From Pedobacter cryoconitis (GTDB lineage: Bacteria; Bacteroidota; Bacteroidia; Sphingobacteriales; Sphingobacteriaceae), in contig NZ_QLLR01000001.1 in the NCBI RefSeq assembly GCF_003259615.1, positions 484,782-548,781 of the forward strand: a DNA stretch of 64,000 bases. The letters are read 5' to 3'. Below, one piece after another: positions 7,939-15,437 of this stretch. The notes under the pieces are model-generated. The model made no database searches, was not told the origin of the DNA, and saw nothing but the letters and a program-made list of their open reading frames with translations. The position numbers and the translations under genes are program-made. Within the stretch, counting starts at the first letter, position 1, and each line of letters opens with the position of its first letter.

Positions 7939-8676
7939 ATGGCTTCTTATTTAATCACTAAGATCAATGAGTACGATGCGCACGGTGGCCCTTCCAGCGA
8001 AAAGCCAGGTGGGGACGGTCATGCAAAAACCGCTACCCGCGAAGGGCGTTATGTCATCAACAGTATTGGCAAACATGTAAGTTACGGCAAATATGCGTAT
8101 TGGTCCGGCGTTGCCTGGGGAACAGAAATGCGCTTTGACGGTGAGGTGACCATGGTCAAAAATGGAGGAGCCTGGGTAAGATTAACAGCTGTCAATGCCC
8201 AATGGGGCAAATATAAAAACCAGCAAAAACAGGTTACCGAATATATCAGGCAGCAATACACAGCAATCGCTAACCGGAACACTTTCCCAAACCGCTGGAT
8301 CTTCAATGATTTCGGGCATACTTCCGTTAAATATTTCAAAGACACCAATCACAACTGGAGGCTGGATGGTAAGGAACAGGTTCTGGGTGATTTTATTCAT
8401 ACCACCCCACCTGATGAATATCTGACCAGCATCAATAGAGGTGCTCAAATCAAACTGGCAGAATCGCATGGTTGTATCCATGTAAAGCCGCTTGACATTG
8501 ATACGATGATTGGCAATGGTTATTTGAAAAAAGGAAATACTATTGAGGTTCATAATTATAGCGAACGAATGATCCCGGTTAGTTTAACAAGGAGCATTGC
8601 AAGACCACCTTTTGAAGTACATTTTTATCCTGGCGTATTCAAAATTGCGATTTACCGGGTAAGTGTAAAGAACTAA
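7939..8676 (+). CDS. L,D-transpeptidase-like (YkuD-type) protein, candidate T6SS peptidoglycan effector
   Basis: A 245-residue protein with a YkuD-type active site near its C-terminus: His154 in DFIHTTP and SHGCIHVKP at 176-184, with Cys179 as presumed nucleophile. The Asn/Arg usual after HGC-x is replaced by His-Val-Lys-Pro. A segment near 135-146 (DTNHNWRLDGKE) resembles a calcium-binding loop. There is no signal peptide or lipobox, unusual for a self-acting cell-wall enzyme but expected for a protein delivered by another route. It sits between a lipoprotein gene and vgrG. Type VI effectors related to L,D-transpeptidases (Tlde1 of Salmonella) attack peptidoglycan peptides of competitors. 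Its residues 1-130 are unrecognised and may hold a loading region. Confidence 0.72.
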   Translation: MASYLITKINEYDAHGGPSSEKPGGDGHAKTATREGRYVINSIGKHVSYGKYAYWSGVAWGTEMRFDGEVTMVKNGGAWVRLTAVNAQWGKYKNQQKQVTEYIRQQYTAIANRNTFPNRWIFNDFGHTSVKYFKDTNHNWRLDGKEQVLGDFIHTTPPDEYLTSINRGAQIKLAESHGCIHVKPLDIDTMIGNGYLKKGNTIEVHNYSERMIPVSLTRSIARPPFEVHFYPGVFKIAIYRVSVKN

Positions 8677-8708
8677 AATATTTATAAAGCATTTACAAAA
8701 CGACTACC

Positions 8709-10508
8709 ATGGAGAATAAAGTAAAAGTAGAAATCAATATTGAAGGTACACCTATACCGACCTTTTCGAGTTTCAATTTATACCAGAAGTTTAATGAGCA
8801 TCATACGTTCGAACTTCGCTTTAATCAGGATCAGATTGAATTACCTGGTTCAGTTTCGCTGAACCGTTCCAAAGATTTCATAGGTAAAAATATAGCTATA
8901 GAATTTGGTACGCTGCCGGGTACAGGAAACCGCTTTTCGGGAATTATTACCAAGGTTGAAATTGCGCAGTCACATGGTTTAATGGGAGATATTATCCTTT
9001 CAGGATTTAGCCCGACCATCCTGATTGACCGTGGTCCTGACCTGGGATCTTACCTGAATAAAGACCTTAAATCAATCATTGATCAGGCAACAAAAGAAGT
9101 CCCTGTCAATGATCTGAATATGAAGATAAAGCCAAGCCGCACCTCACCTATCGATTATTTGATTCAATACCGGGAAAGTGATTTTGAATTCATCAACAGG
9201 CTTGCTGCTCAATATCATGAGTGGTTTTTCTACGATGGGACAACACTGGTTTTCGGAAAGCCAGACGATCTGAAACAAGTAAAGTTGATTTATGGACGGG
9301 ACATCAGTAATATTCAATATGGGATACAAATTGCGCCGCTGAAGTATAAAAAGTTCTCTTATAACCCGAAACAAGACGAGTTATTATCTGCCAGCGGAGA
9401 AGGTCAGAGTTCCGGATCACCAGATATGGCCCATGCTATTGCTGCATCCAATAATGTTTATAGCAAAGCTTTTAACCAACCGCTGGTCACCAGGGTTGAT
9501 AATAAAATGGAGATAGACACCTTTGTGAAAAATGAACAGGATTCGCTGATCGCAGGCCTTTTGCATATCAATGGCACTGGTGACAATCCGCAGGTAAGCT
9601 TAGGTTGTGTAGCTGACATCAGTATGAGCACCAGAAAGTTAAATGATTTTTCAGTAGAAGATTTCGGAAAATTCCTGGTTACCTCAGTTTATCACCATGT
9701 AGATGGAGTTGGACATTATCAAAATTCTTTTGAAGCTATTTCTGCAGATACCGACCGTGTTCCGGTAAAAGATTCAACTCAACCGCAGCCGGATATACAA
9801 CTGGCCAATGTGGTAGAGAATAATGATCCTTCTGGCAATGGCAGAATCAAGGTGAAATTCAAATGGGAATGTGGCTGTAACGATGTTACTGAGTGGCTCA
9901 GGGTATTAACGCCAGATGCGGGAAGTTCCGAAAAGGTGAGTAAAAACAGAGGGTTCGTATTTATCCCTGAAATTGGTGATCAGGTGGTAATTGCTTTTGA
10001 GGAAGGAAATATTGCACGTCCGATTGTGATGGGCAGTGTTTTCCATGGTAAAAGCGGCAGTGGAGGTAGTGGAAGCAATAATACCAAAAGCCTGACTTCT
10101 AAAAGCGGACATACGATTACACTCGACGATGGCGGCGGCATGCTGATGAAAGATAAAACGGGATTAAACCATGTTTTAATTGACGGCAATAATGCAATTA
10201 CGGTTACTTCTGACAATACAGTTAAGCTGCAAACAGGTAATGTAATGATCATTATGGATAAAGCGGCCGATAAGATTATTATACAGGCCAAAAATATAGA
10301 AATACGTGCGGCAGATGATTTCAAGCTTACCGGGGACGGTGCCCCTACCAAGAATGGCAGTATGGAATTTGAAACTAGGTTATCAATCTCATCAAAAAGC
10401 GAGTTATCAATGAGCGGGGAAAGTAAGGTCAACGTAAATGGTAAAGACGTAAGCATAGTAGGGAGCAATACAGTAATTGATGGTTCACCAGTAAAAATCA
10501 ACTCTTAA
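8709..10508 (+). CDS. vgrG: VgrG/TssI spike protein of a Bacteroidota type VI secretion system
   Basis: A 599-residue puncturing-device spike. Residues about 1-350 are gp27-like, including YRESDFEFINRLAAQYHEWFFYDG. The gp5-like OB fold lies near 375-465 (NGRIKVKFKWECG..., GFVFIPEIGDQVVIAFEEGN, PIVMGSVFHG), then a Gly/Ser linker and a repetitive beta-helix-like tail ending at KINS. It should trimerise and carry the effectors encoded beside it. No sheath, baseplate or TssB/C/K genes are in the window, so this is an orphan effector locus or the main cluster is elsewhere. Confidence 0.9.
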   Translation: MENKVKVEINIEGTPIPTFSSFNLYQKFNEHHTFELRFNQDQIELPGSVSLNRSKDFIGKNIAIEFGTLPGTGNRFSGIITKVEIAQSHGLMGDIILSGFSPTILIDRGPDLGSYLNKDLKSIIDQATKEVPVNDLNMKIKPSRTSPIDYLIQYRESDFEFINRLAAQYHEWFFYDGTTLVFGKPDDLKQVKLIYGRDISNIQYGIQIAPLKYKKFSYNPKQDELLSASGEGQSSGSPDMAHAIAASNNVYSKAFNQPLVTRVDNKMEIDTFVKNEQDSLIAGLLHINGTGDNPQVSLGCVADISMSTRKLNDFSVEDFGKFLVTSVYHHVDGVGHYQNSFEAISADTDRVPVKDSTQPQPDIQLANVVENNDPSGNGRIKVKFKWECGCNDVTEWLRVLTPDAGSSEKVSKNRGFVFIPEIGDQVVIAFEEGNIARPIVMGSVFHGKSGSGGSGSNNTKSLTSKSGHTITLDDGGGMLMKDKTGLNHVLIDGNNAITVTSDNTVKLQTGNVMIIMDKAADKIIIQAKNIEIRAADDFKLTGDGAPTKNGSMEFETRLSISSKSELSMSGESKVNVNGKDVSIVGSNTVIDGSPVKINS

Positions 10509-10512
10509 TTTT

Positions 10513-11316
10513 ATGGATAAACTATCAGAAAAGAGTTATCAGTTGGTTGTCAGGGGAAATGTAAAAATGCTGACCATGATGGATAGCTTTTCTACAACCG
10601 GAACTTATGTGCTTTCACGTTATGGAAAAAATGCAGTTAAGCCTGAATTACAGGAATATGTACTGGAAGAACGGGAGGTAAAGTTAACGGAGTATTATGA
10701 TCCTAATACCTATCAATTGATAGAATATGTAAATAAACTGGCTTATATCTATAGCAGGCAACATATCTGTATCAATAGCAGCGGAGTAATCAAAGGGTTA
10801 TTAAACATGCCTGAGATCAAAACAAAATGGGATAAGCTTAAAAAGGAGCTGATGCAGACCAATCCTATTGCTGCTTTTGAAATTATCAGGCATAAAGAGC
10901 GTGAGCTGGCTAATCCTCCGGAATTAATTGAAAATCTGGAAAACACACATTTTATGCACCTGTTCTTATACGCTTTCAATTATACGGCAGATGGGGTTGT
11001 TTATGAACAGAAAAAGGAGGAAAGAGATCGGATGGGCATCGGTTTTTTAATTCCCGTGAACCAGACTTATACTTCTGAAAAGACGGATAATGGTTATATC
11101 ATTCATGTGGAGTCTTCTTTAGATGAGAAAGGTAAAATTGATAAGCAGATGATCGCAAAAGTAACCGGCCAAAAGGAATTTGATATGAAACATTATACAC
11201 AGGCCAGTTTCAATTATGACCATACCGGGGTATTACAATCCGCGGAAATGAAGGTATTCGAGCAAATAAATAATGACTATAAATCAGATTTATATCTAAA
11301 TCTGGAAAGCGTATAA
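10513..11316 (+). CDS. unknown protein between vgrG and the PAAR-like toxin
   Basis: A 267-residue soluble protein, not recognised. No signal peptide or membrane segment is visible. The first third has a beta-rich look (SYQLVVRGNVKMLTMMDSFS...), the middle is helical and charged (KWDKLKKELMQTNPIAAFEIIRHKEREL), and the end is beta-rich. It starts 4 bases after the vgrG stop and ends 3 bases before the toxin start, so the three are one operon. That position fits an adaptor or chaperone loading the PAAR-like protein onto VgrG. This is inference from position only. Confidence 0.6.
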   Translation: MDKLSEKSYQLVVRGNVKMLTMMDSFSTTGTYVLSRYGKNAVKPELQEYVLEEREVKLTEYYDPNTYQLIEYVNKLAYIYSRQHICINSSGVIKGLLNMPEIKTKWDKLKKELMQTNPIAAFEIIRHKERELANPPELIENLENTHFMHLFLYAFNYTADGVVYEQKKEERDRMGIGFLIPVNQTYTSEKTDNGYIIHVESSLDEKGKIDKQMIAKVTGQKEFDMKHYTQASFNYDHTGVLQSAEMKVFEQINNDYKSDLYLNLESV

Positions 11317-11319
11317 GTT

Positions 11320-12939
11320 ATGGCTGACGAGGAATTACAATGGTTAACGGAAAAGCATTATTTAGTTTGCCCTAAAGGTGCAATGTTCAAACAGATGAAA
11401 GTAACCAGTCAAAAGCAGGTTACTTTTAGTGGCAATCTTGCAGCAACAACGCAGGATAAGATGTTAGGTAATGTATTTATTTGCCTGGGTAGTATGGCAT
11501 TTATGGCGGGAGCGATTGCAGGTTTACTGGTTGCTGCTTTAGCGTTACTTGCTGTGCCAGTAGCAGGCTGGGCATTGGCTTTAATTATCGGCGGTGCTTT
11601 ATTACTCGCTATTGGTGCCGGTTATATGAAGTGTAAAACAAATGCTGCAGCAAGGATTTGGGTCAACTCCTCTCCTAATCTGGTGATACATCATCATGAA
11701 GGGCTGGTTGTTGGTCAAAGTCAGTTAAGTTGCCCTCCGGAAGGGGCGATGATTGATATTAAAGCTACTTTCTGGGAAGCGATGATGAGTACCACAATGA
11801 ATAATGTGGGGCATATTGCCAATTTTGCTTTCGGCTTTTTAGCGGGCAGAGGATTGGGCAGCATGGCGGGAACGTTAGGTACACAAGGTATCAGAGCTGC
11901 TGGCGCGGAGTTTTTAACTATTGCGCGAACGGAAATGGGATCTATGTTCAACCCGGCTTCTTTGTTTGGTAAGATGAGCTGGTTTTGCAGAGGAATGCGC
12001 GGATTCGGTATGTTCGGGGCTTATAAGGGTCAGGCTGATATCTGGACGAACGATGAGATGAGTGTTACGGATAAGTTATTGGCGAGTGGTCAGGAATTGG
12101 TGTTAGCAATTTTCGCCGCCAAAGGAGCTTCGCTGGTTTGTTTCCCTGCAGGTACTCCGGTACATACAGGGAATGGGGTGATGGCTATTGAGGACATCGC
12201 TATTGGGACATTAGTCTGGACACTGAATGAAGAAAACGGACAAAGAGAGCTGAAACCGATTACAGCAACACATCGTCGCACAACCTTGAGTATGATGGTT
12301 GTTGAACTGGGAAATGGAACTATATTTGAAGTAACACGGGAACATCGTTTCCTGGTAGAAAATGAGTGGCGCGAGATCCAGTCGATTACCGCACTGGATG
12401 AACTGGAAGGAATTGACGGGGGAAAGGTAAGGATTAAGAACATTGGGTTGATCAGCAAAAGTGCTGTGGTTTATAACTTCGATGTTTTAGACAATGAAAA
12501 TTACTTTGTTACCGAGGATGGGGTACTGGTACATAATGGGTATCAAAAAGGAAGATTACCCCAAACTAAAGGTAGATGGGTTGAAGGAAAACCAGGTGAC
12601 GGTTTATGGAAATCGAGCAGACCTAAGGTTAATGCAATAACTGGTAACAAACCAATCCCTTTTAAAAATGGAAGACCAGATTTTAGCGAATGGAAAGTAG
12701 ATGAATTTAAGGTAAAAAATATGACTGGTGCCGAAAGCGATTTCGGAAAGATTTATAATCAAATGAAAAAAGACTATGGATTCAAAACGCAGAAAGAGGT
12801 TACAGATTGGCTTTCAAAAGAAAAACTAACTCCTCACCATCTAGATAATGAAACAATTCAATTAATACCTAAAGACTTACATGGTAACATCCCTCATAAA
12901 GGTAGTGCATCTGATATGAGAGAATTATTTGGCTTATAA
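11320..12939 (+). CDS. PAAR-like (DUF4280) / Hint / HNH nuclease polymorphic toxin
   Basis: A 539-residue multi-domain toxin. Residues about 8-145 match the DUF4280 PAAR-like region (HYLVCPKGAMF, then CKTNAAARIWV), interrupted by hydrophobic segments at 51-105. Residues 155-270 are Gly/Met-rich and may help membrane passage. A Hint self-processing domain runs from Cys274 (CFPAGTPV), with TREHRF near 339-344, to VHNG at 404-407, so cleavage is expected at Asn406. The C-terminal 130 residues carry an HNH/Endo VII-type nuclease with LTPHHLDNETIQLIP (503-517) and His521/His526. The operon setting with vgrG and the SUKH genes behind it support an antibacterial DNase. Confidence 0.88.
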   Translation: MADEELQWLTEKHYLVCPKGAMFKQMKVTSQKQVTFSGNLAATTQDKMLGNVFICLGSMAFMAGAIAGLLVAALALLAVPVAGWALALIIGGALLLAIGAGYMKCKTNAAARIWVNSSPNLVIHHHEGLVVGQSQLSCPPEGAMIDIKATFWEAMMSTTMNNVGHIANFAFGFLAGRGLGSMAGTLGTQGIRAAGAEFLTIARTEMGSMFNPASLFGKMSWFCRGMRGFGMFGAYKGQADIWTNDEMSVTDKLLASGQELVLAIFAAKGASLVCFPAGTPVHTGNGVMAIEDIAIGTLVWTLNEENGQRELKPITATHRRTTLSMMVVELGNGTIFEVTREHRFLVENEWREIQSITALDELEGIDGGKVRIKNIGLISKSAVVYNFDVLDNENYFVTEDGVLVHNGYQKGRLPQTKGRWVEGKPGDGLWKSSRPKVNAITGNKPIPFKNGRPDFSEWKVDEFKVKNMTGAESDFGKIYNQMKKDYGFKTQKEVTDWLSKEKLTPHHLDNETIQLIPKDLHGNIPHKGSASDMRELFGL

Positions 12940-12949
12940 GACCCTAACT

Positions 12950-13555
12950 ATGAACAGCATTCAAAAAAAAATTACAGATCTGGGAGGAGTTAAATTCCTT
13001 GATGAAAGAAATAAGAACCAAAATGCAAATGATAATTTGACCTATGCTGATAGCGTAGTCGGTGCTCTACCCGAACAACGTGTGATAGATTTTATCAAGG
13101 AATATGGGTTCTCTACTTTTAAGAATTATGTGATGATAAAGGCAATTGAGAAATCTTCTTTTTTATCTAGTGGAGAGATAGAATTAGGATTGATCTTTGG
13201 CTTTGGAGATGGAACAGATAGCGTAAAAGATGCTATTGATACTTACTTTATAGAAGAGCAATTGAATTGGAAGTTTTTCCCTTTGTTCGAGGGATATCCC
13301 GGAGATATCATATTTTATTCTCTGGAACCAGAAACAAAAGGCAAAATATACTATTGGCATCATGAGGGAGATATCAATGCAGATAAGTCATTGATAGCAA
13401 ACTCATTTGAAGAGTTTATTAATAACTTATATCTCAGACAAGAGGAGGAAGAAGAAGAGCCAGAATTATCTGCAGATGAACTCGCTTCAGTTAACGAGCG
13501 AAGAAAAAGAGTAGGTCTTCCACTTATTGATAAAAACAGAAATGAAATTGCCTGA
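12950..13555 (+). CDS. SUKH-family (SMI1/KNR4) immunity protein, cognate to the HNH toxin
   Basis: A 201-residue acidic protein. The SUKH pattern is visible from about residue 25: YADSVVGALPEQRVIDFIKEYGFSTF, a Gly-rich LIFGFGDG turn, EGYPGDIIFYSL near 120, KIYYWHHEGD, and a helix FEEFINNLYL. SUKH proteins bind and neutralise nuclease toxins of contact-dependent and type VI systems. An earlier TTG at 12929 overlaps the toxin gene, but the ATG at 12950 is more convincing. It follows the toxin directly and is the likely cognate immunity gene. The C-terminus is a Glu-rich, Arg/Lys-ended tail. Confidence 0.8.
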   Translation: MNSIQKKITDLGGVKFLDERNKNQNANDNLTYADSVVGALPEQRVIDFIKEYGFSTFKNYVMIKAIEKSSFLSSGEIELGLIFGFGDGTDSVKDAIDTYFIEEQLNWKFFPLFEGYPGDIIFYSLEPETKGKIYYWHHEGDINADKSLIANSFEEFINNLYLRQEEEEEEPELSADELASVNERRKRVGLPLIDKNRNEIA

Positions 13556-13589
13556 TTAAAGGTATGCTTTAATAAACAAATAGATAATA

Positions 13590-13847
13590 ATGGAAATAGA
13601 AAGGTTTGGAGAAGGAGATATTAAAACCATTGAAGAACTTGAAGATAAATCAGATATTAAACTTCCAGGCGATTATAAAGATTTTCTAATCAAAAATAAT
13701 GGAGCAAGAGTTAATGATGGCATTTTTCACGTTAAGGCATTAGATGAAAATATACTTCTACATATTATGCCTGACCTTATTGTTCATTTAAACACTCCAC
13801 TGAATGATGCTGTAATAAGTTATAAAATAGAAACATTTAAAAAGTAG
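13590..13847 (+). pseudogene. truncated SUKH immunity gene
   Basis: An 85-codon frame whose first 60 residues follow the SUKH N-terminus (IEELEDKSDIKLPGDYKDFL, NNGARVNDGIFHVK). It then loses similarity and stops near where intact members have half their length still to go (compare 142 residues for the gene at 14449). It is AT-rich like its neighbours. It is probably a decayed immunity gene or the leftover of a recombination event. A short functional variant cannot be excluded. Confidence 0.6.
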
Positions 13848-13889
13848 CTACCCTATCCTGATAGGAATTTCTAAGATATACTTATCGAA

Positions 13890-14422
13890 ATGAATTATAA
13901 AAACAAAACCTGGAAGTTCGTAAAGCCCTTAAAAGACAAATCAGCTATTCTTTTAGTTGAAAAAGAATGGGGTATAAAACTCCCTGAGACTTTTATTGGC
14001 TGGTAATAAACTATAACTCCGGCGTGCCGGAAAAGACAGCATTTGATACAGAGTTTTCAGCAGGTAAGAGTTTTGGAGAACTGTTAAATTTTAATCTTGA
14101 TAGTAAGGATAATGTATTAGCTGAATATAAGAACATTGAAGACAAACTGCCACCTGATATTTTTCCTTTTGCTGCCGATCCGGGGGGAAATTATATATGC
14201 TTTGATTACAGAATGAATAAGGAGAATCCACAAATAGTATTTTGGAATCATGAAGAAAGATTTATAATTGAGGGCGATCAGATAGTAAATCCGGATGTTA
14301 AAAATGAATTCGATTTACATATTATAGAGCCAGTTTCCAATGATCTCGAAGGATTTTTAAATAAGTTAAATACTATTAAAAATGATGAAGATAATGATTT
14401 TGAAGGATTTGAATTGTTATAA
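13890..14422 (+). pseudogene. frameshifted SUKH immunity gene
   Basis: An ATG at 13890 opens MNYKNKTWKFVKPLKDKSAI...EKEWGIKLPETFIGW and stops at 14006. The other frame continues from the same point as WLVINYNSGVPEKTAFD... to 14422, giving the rest of a SUKH protein (FPFAADPGGNYICFDY, IVFWNHEE, LEGFLNKL). One extra T in the TTTT run at 13991-13994 would join the two into one frame reading LPETFYWLVINYNSG. So it is a single-base deletion in a homopolymer: a real null, an on/off switch or a sequencing error. Confidence 0.82.
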
Positions 14423-14448
14423 AAAACACATGTAGAAATACGCTTTAA

Positions 14449-14877
14449 ATGGAATTTGAACAGACCTCACAGAACCTTTCTCTAGAAGATTTAAGAGATT
14501 TTGAAACCAAAATCAATTTAACATTACCTGAAGATTTCAAGAAACATTATTTGAAGAGCAATGGTGGTTATCCCCCTTTTGAGCATGTCAAAGGAATAAA
14601 TCACTTATTCACAATAAGTGGGTTTATACAAATAAAACATGGAACTGCCCCAATTGAGGAAATGATTTCTGAGTATAAAAAAAGTGGAATTACCTTTGGC
14701 CCAAAAATCCCTTTCGCCTTTGATAATGGTGATAACATTTATTTAATCTCTTTAGATAGCGAGGACTATGGGACTATTTACCTGGTTGAATCCGAATTTT
14801 TGAATATAAAGGAAAAACAATATTATAAAGTCTCGAACAATTTCACCGGATTTCTAGCGAGTTTTTACAACGAATAA
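14449..14877 (+). CDS. SUKH-family (SMI1/KNR4) immunity protein
   Basis: A 142-residue intact member. Motifs are LEDLRDFETKINLTLPEDFKKHYL, then NGGYPPFEHV, IPFAFDNGDNIYLISLDSEDYGTIYL and a final FTGFLASFYN. It is the fourth SUKH gene in a row and has no toxin of its own in the window. It probably protects against related toxins of other strains (orphan immunity). The region is markedly AT-rich compared with the genes on either side, as is common in immunity arrays. Confidence 0.83.
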   Translation: MEFEQTSQNLSLEDLRDFETKINLTLPEDFKKHYLKSNGGYPPFEHVKGINHLFTISGFIQIKHGTAPIEEMISEYKKSGITFGPKIPFAFDNGDNIYLISLDSEDYGTIYLVESEFLNIKEKQYYKVSNNFTGFLASFYNE

Positions 14878-15092
14878 TATCCTAATGTAAAGAGTTTATC
14901 TTAACCACTACTCCATCTTCCAGGTTCGGAAACCCCTGAATTTAAGTTCTTAATCGATAACGATTATCGCTGTTACAATTCAACTTCAATCTTAAAAAAC
15001 TAAAAATCAGCCTTAAAAACTAAGCCTTCATATTGTCTCGTATGCCCATTCAACAGCATTAAGCCACCATTAATAATTTTTTTTAAATTAAA

Positions 15093-15123
15093 TTTGACAA
15101 ATTAAATTTTGTTGCTACATTTG
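15093..15123 (+). promoter_or_regulatory. promoter of the aromatic amino acid operon
   Basis: TTTG (15093-15096), 19 bases, then TACATTTG (15116-15123): an exact match to the Bacteroidota sigma-A consensus TTTG/TAnnTTTG. Transcription should start around 15129-15131, about 50 bases before the leader peptide. Confidence 0.8.
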
Positions 15124-15179
15124 AAAAAACAAAGATTAAAAATAAAGGGTTCTGTTTTCAGAGTCCACGAAAGAAAAAA

Positions 15180-15242
15180 ATGAGAAACATCACTACATAT
15201 TGGTTTAGCTACTTCTACTATTTTAGTAAGAGCCGGGACTGA
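15180..15242 (+). CDS. aromatic leader peptide of the attenuator
   Basis: A 20-codon open frame reading MRNITTYWFSYFYYFSKSRD. Nine codons within residues 7-15 specify Tyr, Trp or Phe apart from one Ser, an extreme density that matches the products of the pathway controlled downstream. The last codons and stop (15232-15240) carry GCCGGGACT, the same sequence as the 3' arm of the terminator at 15295-15303. The peptide is too short for automatic gene finders. Its role is to let the ribosome sense charged aromatic tRNAs. Confidence 0.88.
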   Translation: MRNITTYWFSYFYYFSKSRD

Positions 15243-15289
15243 TATGCAATCAAAAAAATCAACATAAATTGTATATGAAAAGTCCCGGC
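15232..15289 (+). promoter_or_regulatory. antiterminator pairing (leader copy with terminator 5' arm)
   Basis: GCCGGGACT at 15232-15240 is complementary over 9 bases to AGTCCCGGC at 15281-15289. If the ribosome stalls on the aromatic codons (15198-15224), this segment stays free and captures the terminator arm. If the ribosome reaches the stop codon it covers the segment and the terminator forms. The pairing is seen and the mechanism follows classical amino acid attenuation. Confidence 0.8.
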
Positions 15290-15309
15290 ATCCTGCCGGG
15301 ACTTTTTTT
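15278..15309 (+). terminator. attenuator terminator of the aromatic operon
   Basis: AGTCCCGGCA (15281-15290) and TGCCGGGACT (15294-15303) form a 10-bp stem with a three-base loop, preceded by AAA and followed by seven T. It lies between the leader peptide and pheA with the operon reading on beyond it, so it must be conditional. Confidence 0.88.
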
Positions 15310-15351
15310 GTTTAAAGCAAAAATTAACGCAGGAGATTATAAAATGAAACC

Positions 15352-15404
15352 ATCATGTGCAGCAGAAAACTAACCGGAATAAACAAAACCGGGTAGCACA
15401 TGAT
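15352..15404 (+). repeat. inverted repeat just before pheA
   Basis: ATCATGTGC (15352-15360) and GCACATGAT (15396-15404) are perfect 9-base complements, 35 bases apart, between the attenuator and the pheA start at 15438. It could be an additional RNA hairpin or a protein site. Its function is unknown. Confidence 0.5.
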
Positions 15405-15437
15405 AGCTTCATCACCATTAAAAAAAATTATATACTG

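Noticed and set aside
15343..15375. Second short frame (MKPSCAAEN) with an AGGAG before it, as a further leader peptide
   Set aside because: Its codons show no link to the pathway and Bacteroidota seldom use Shine-Dalgarno sites. It was not counted as a gene.
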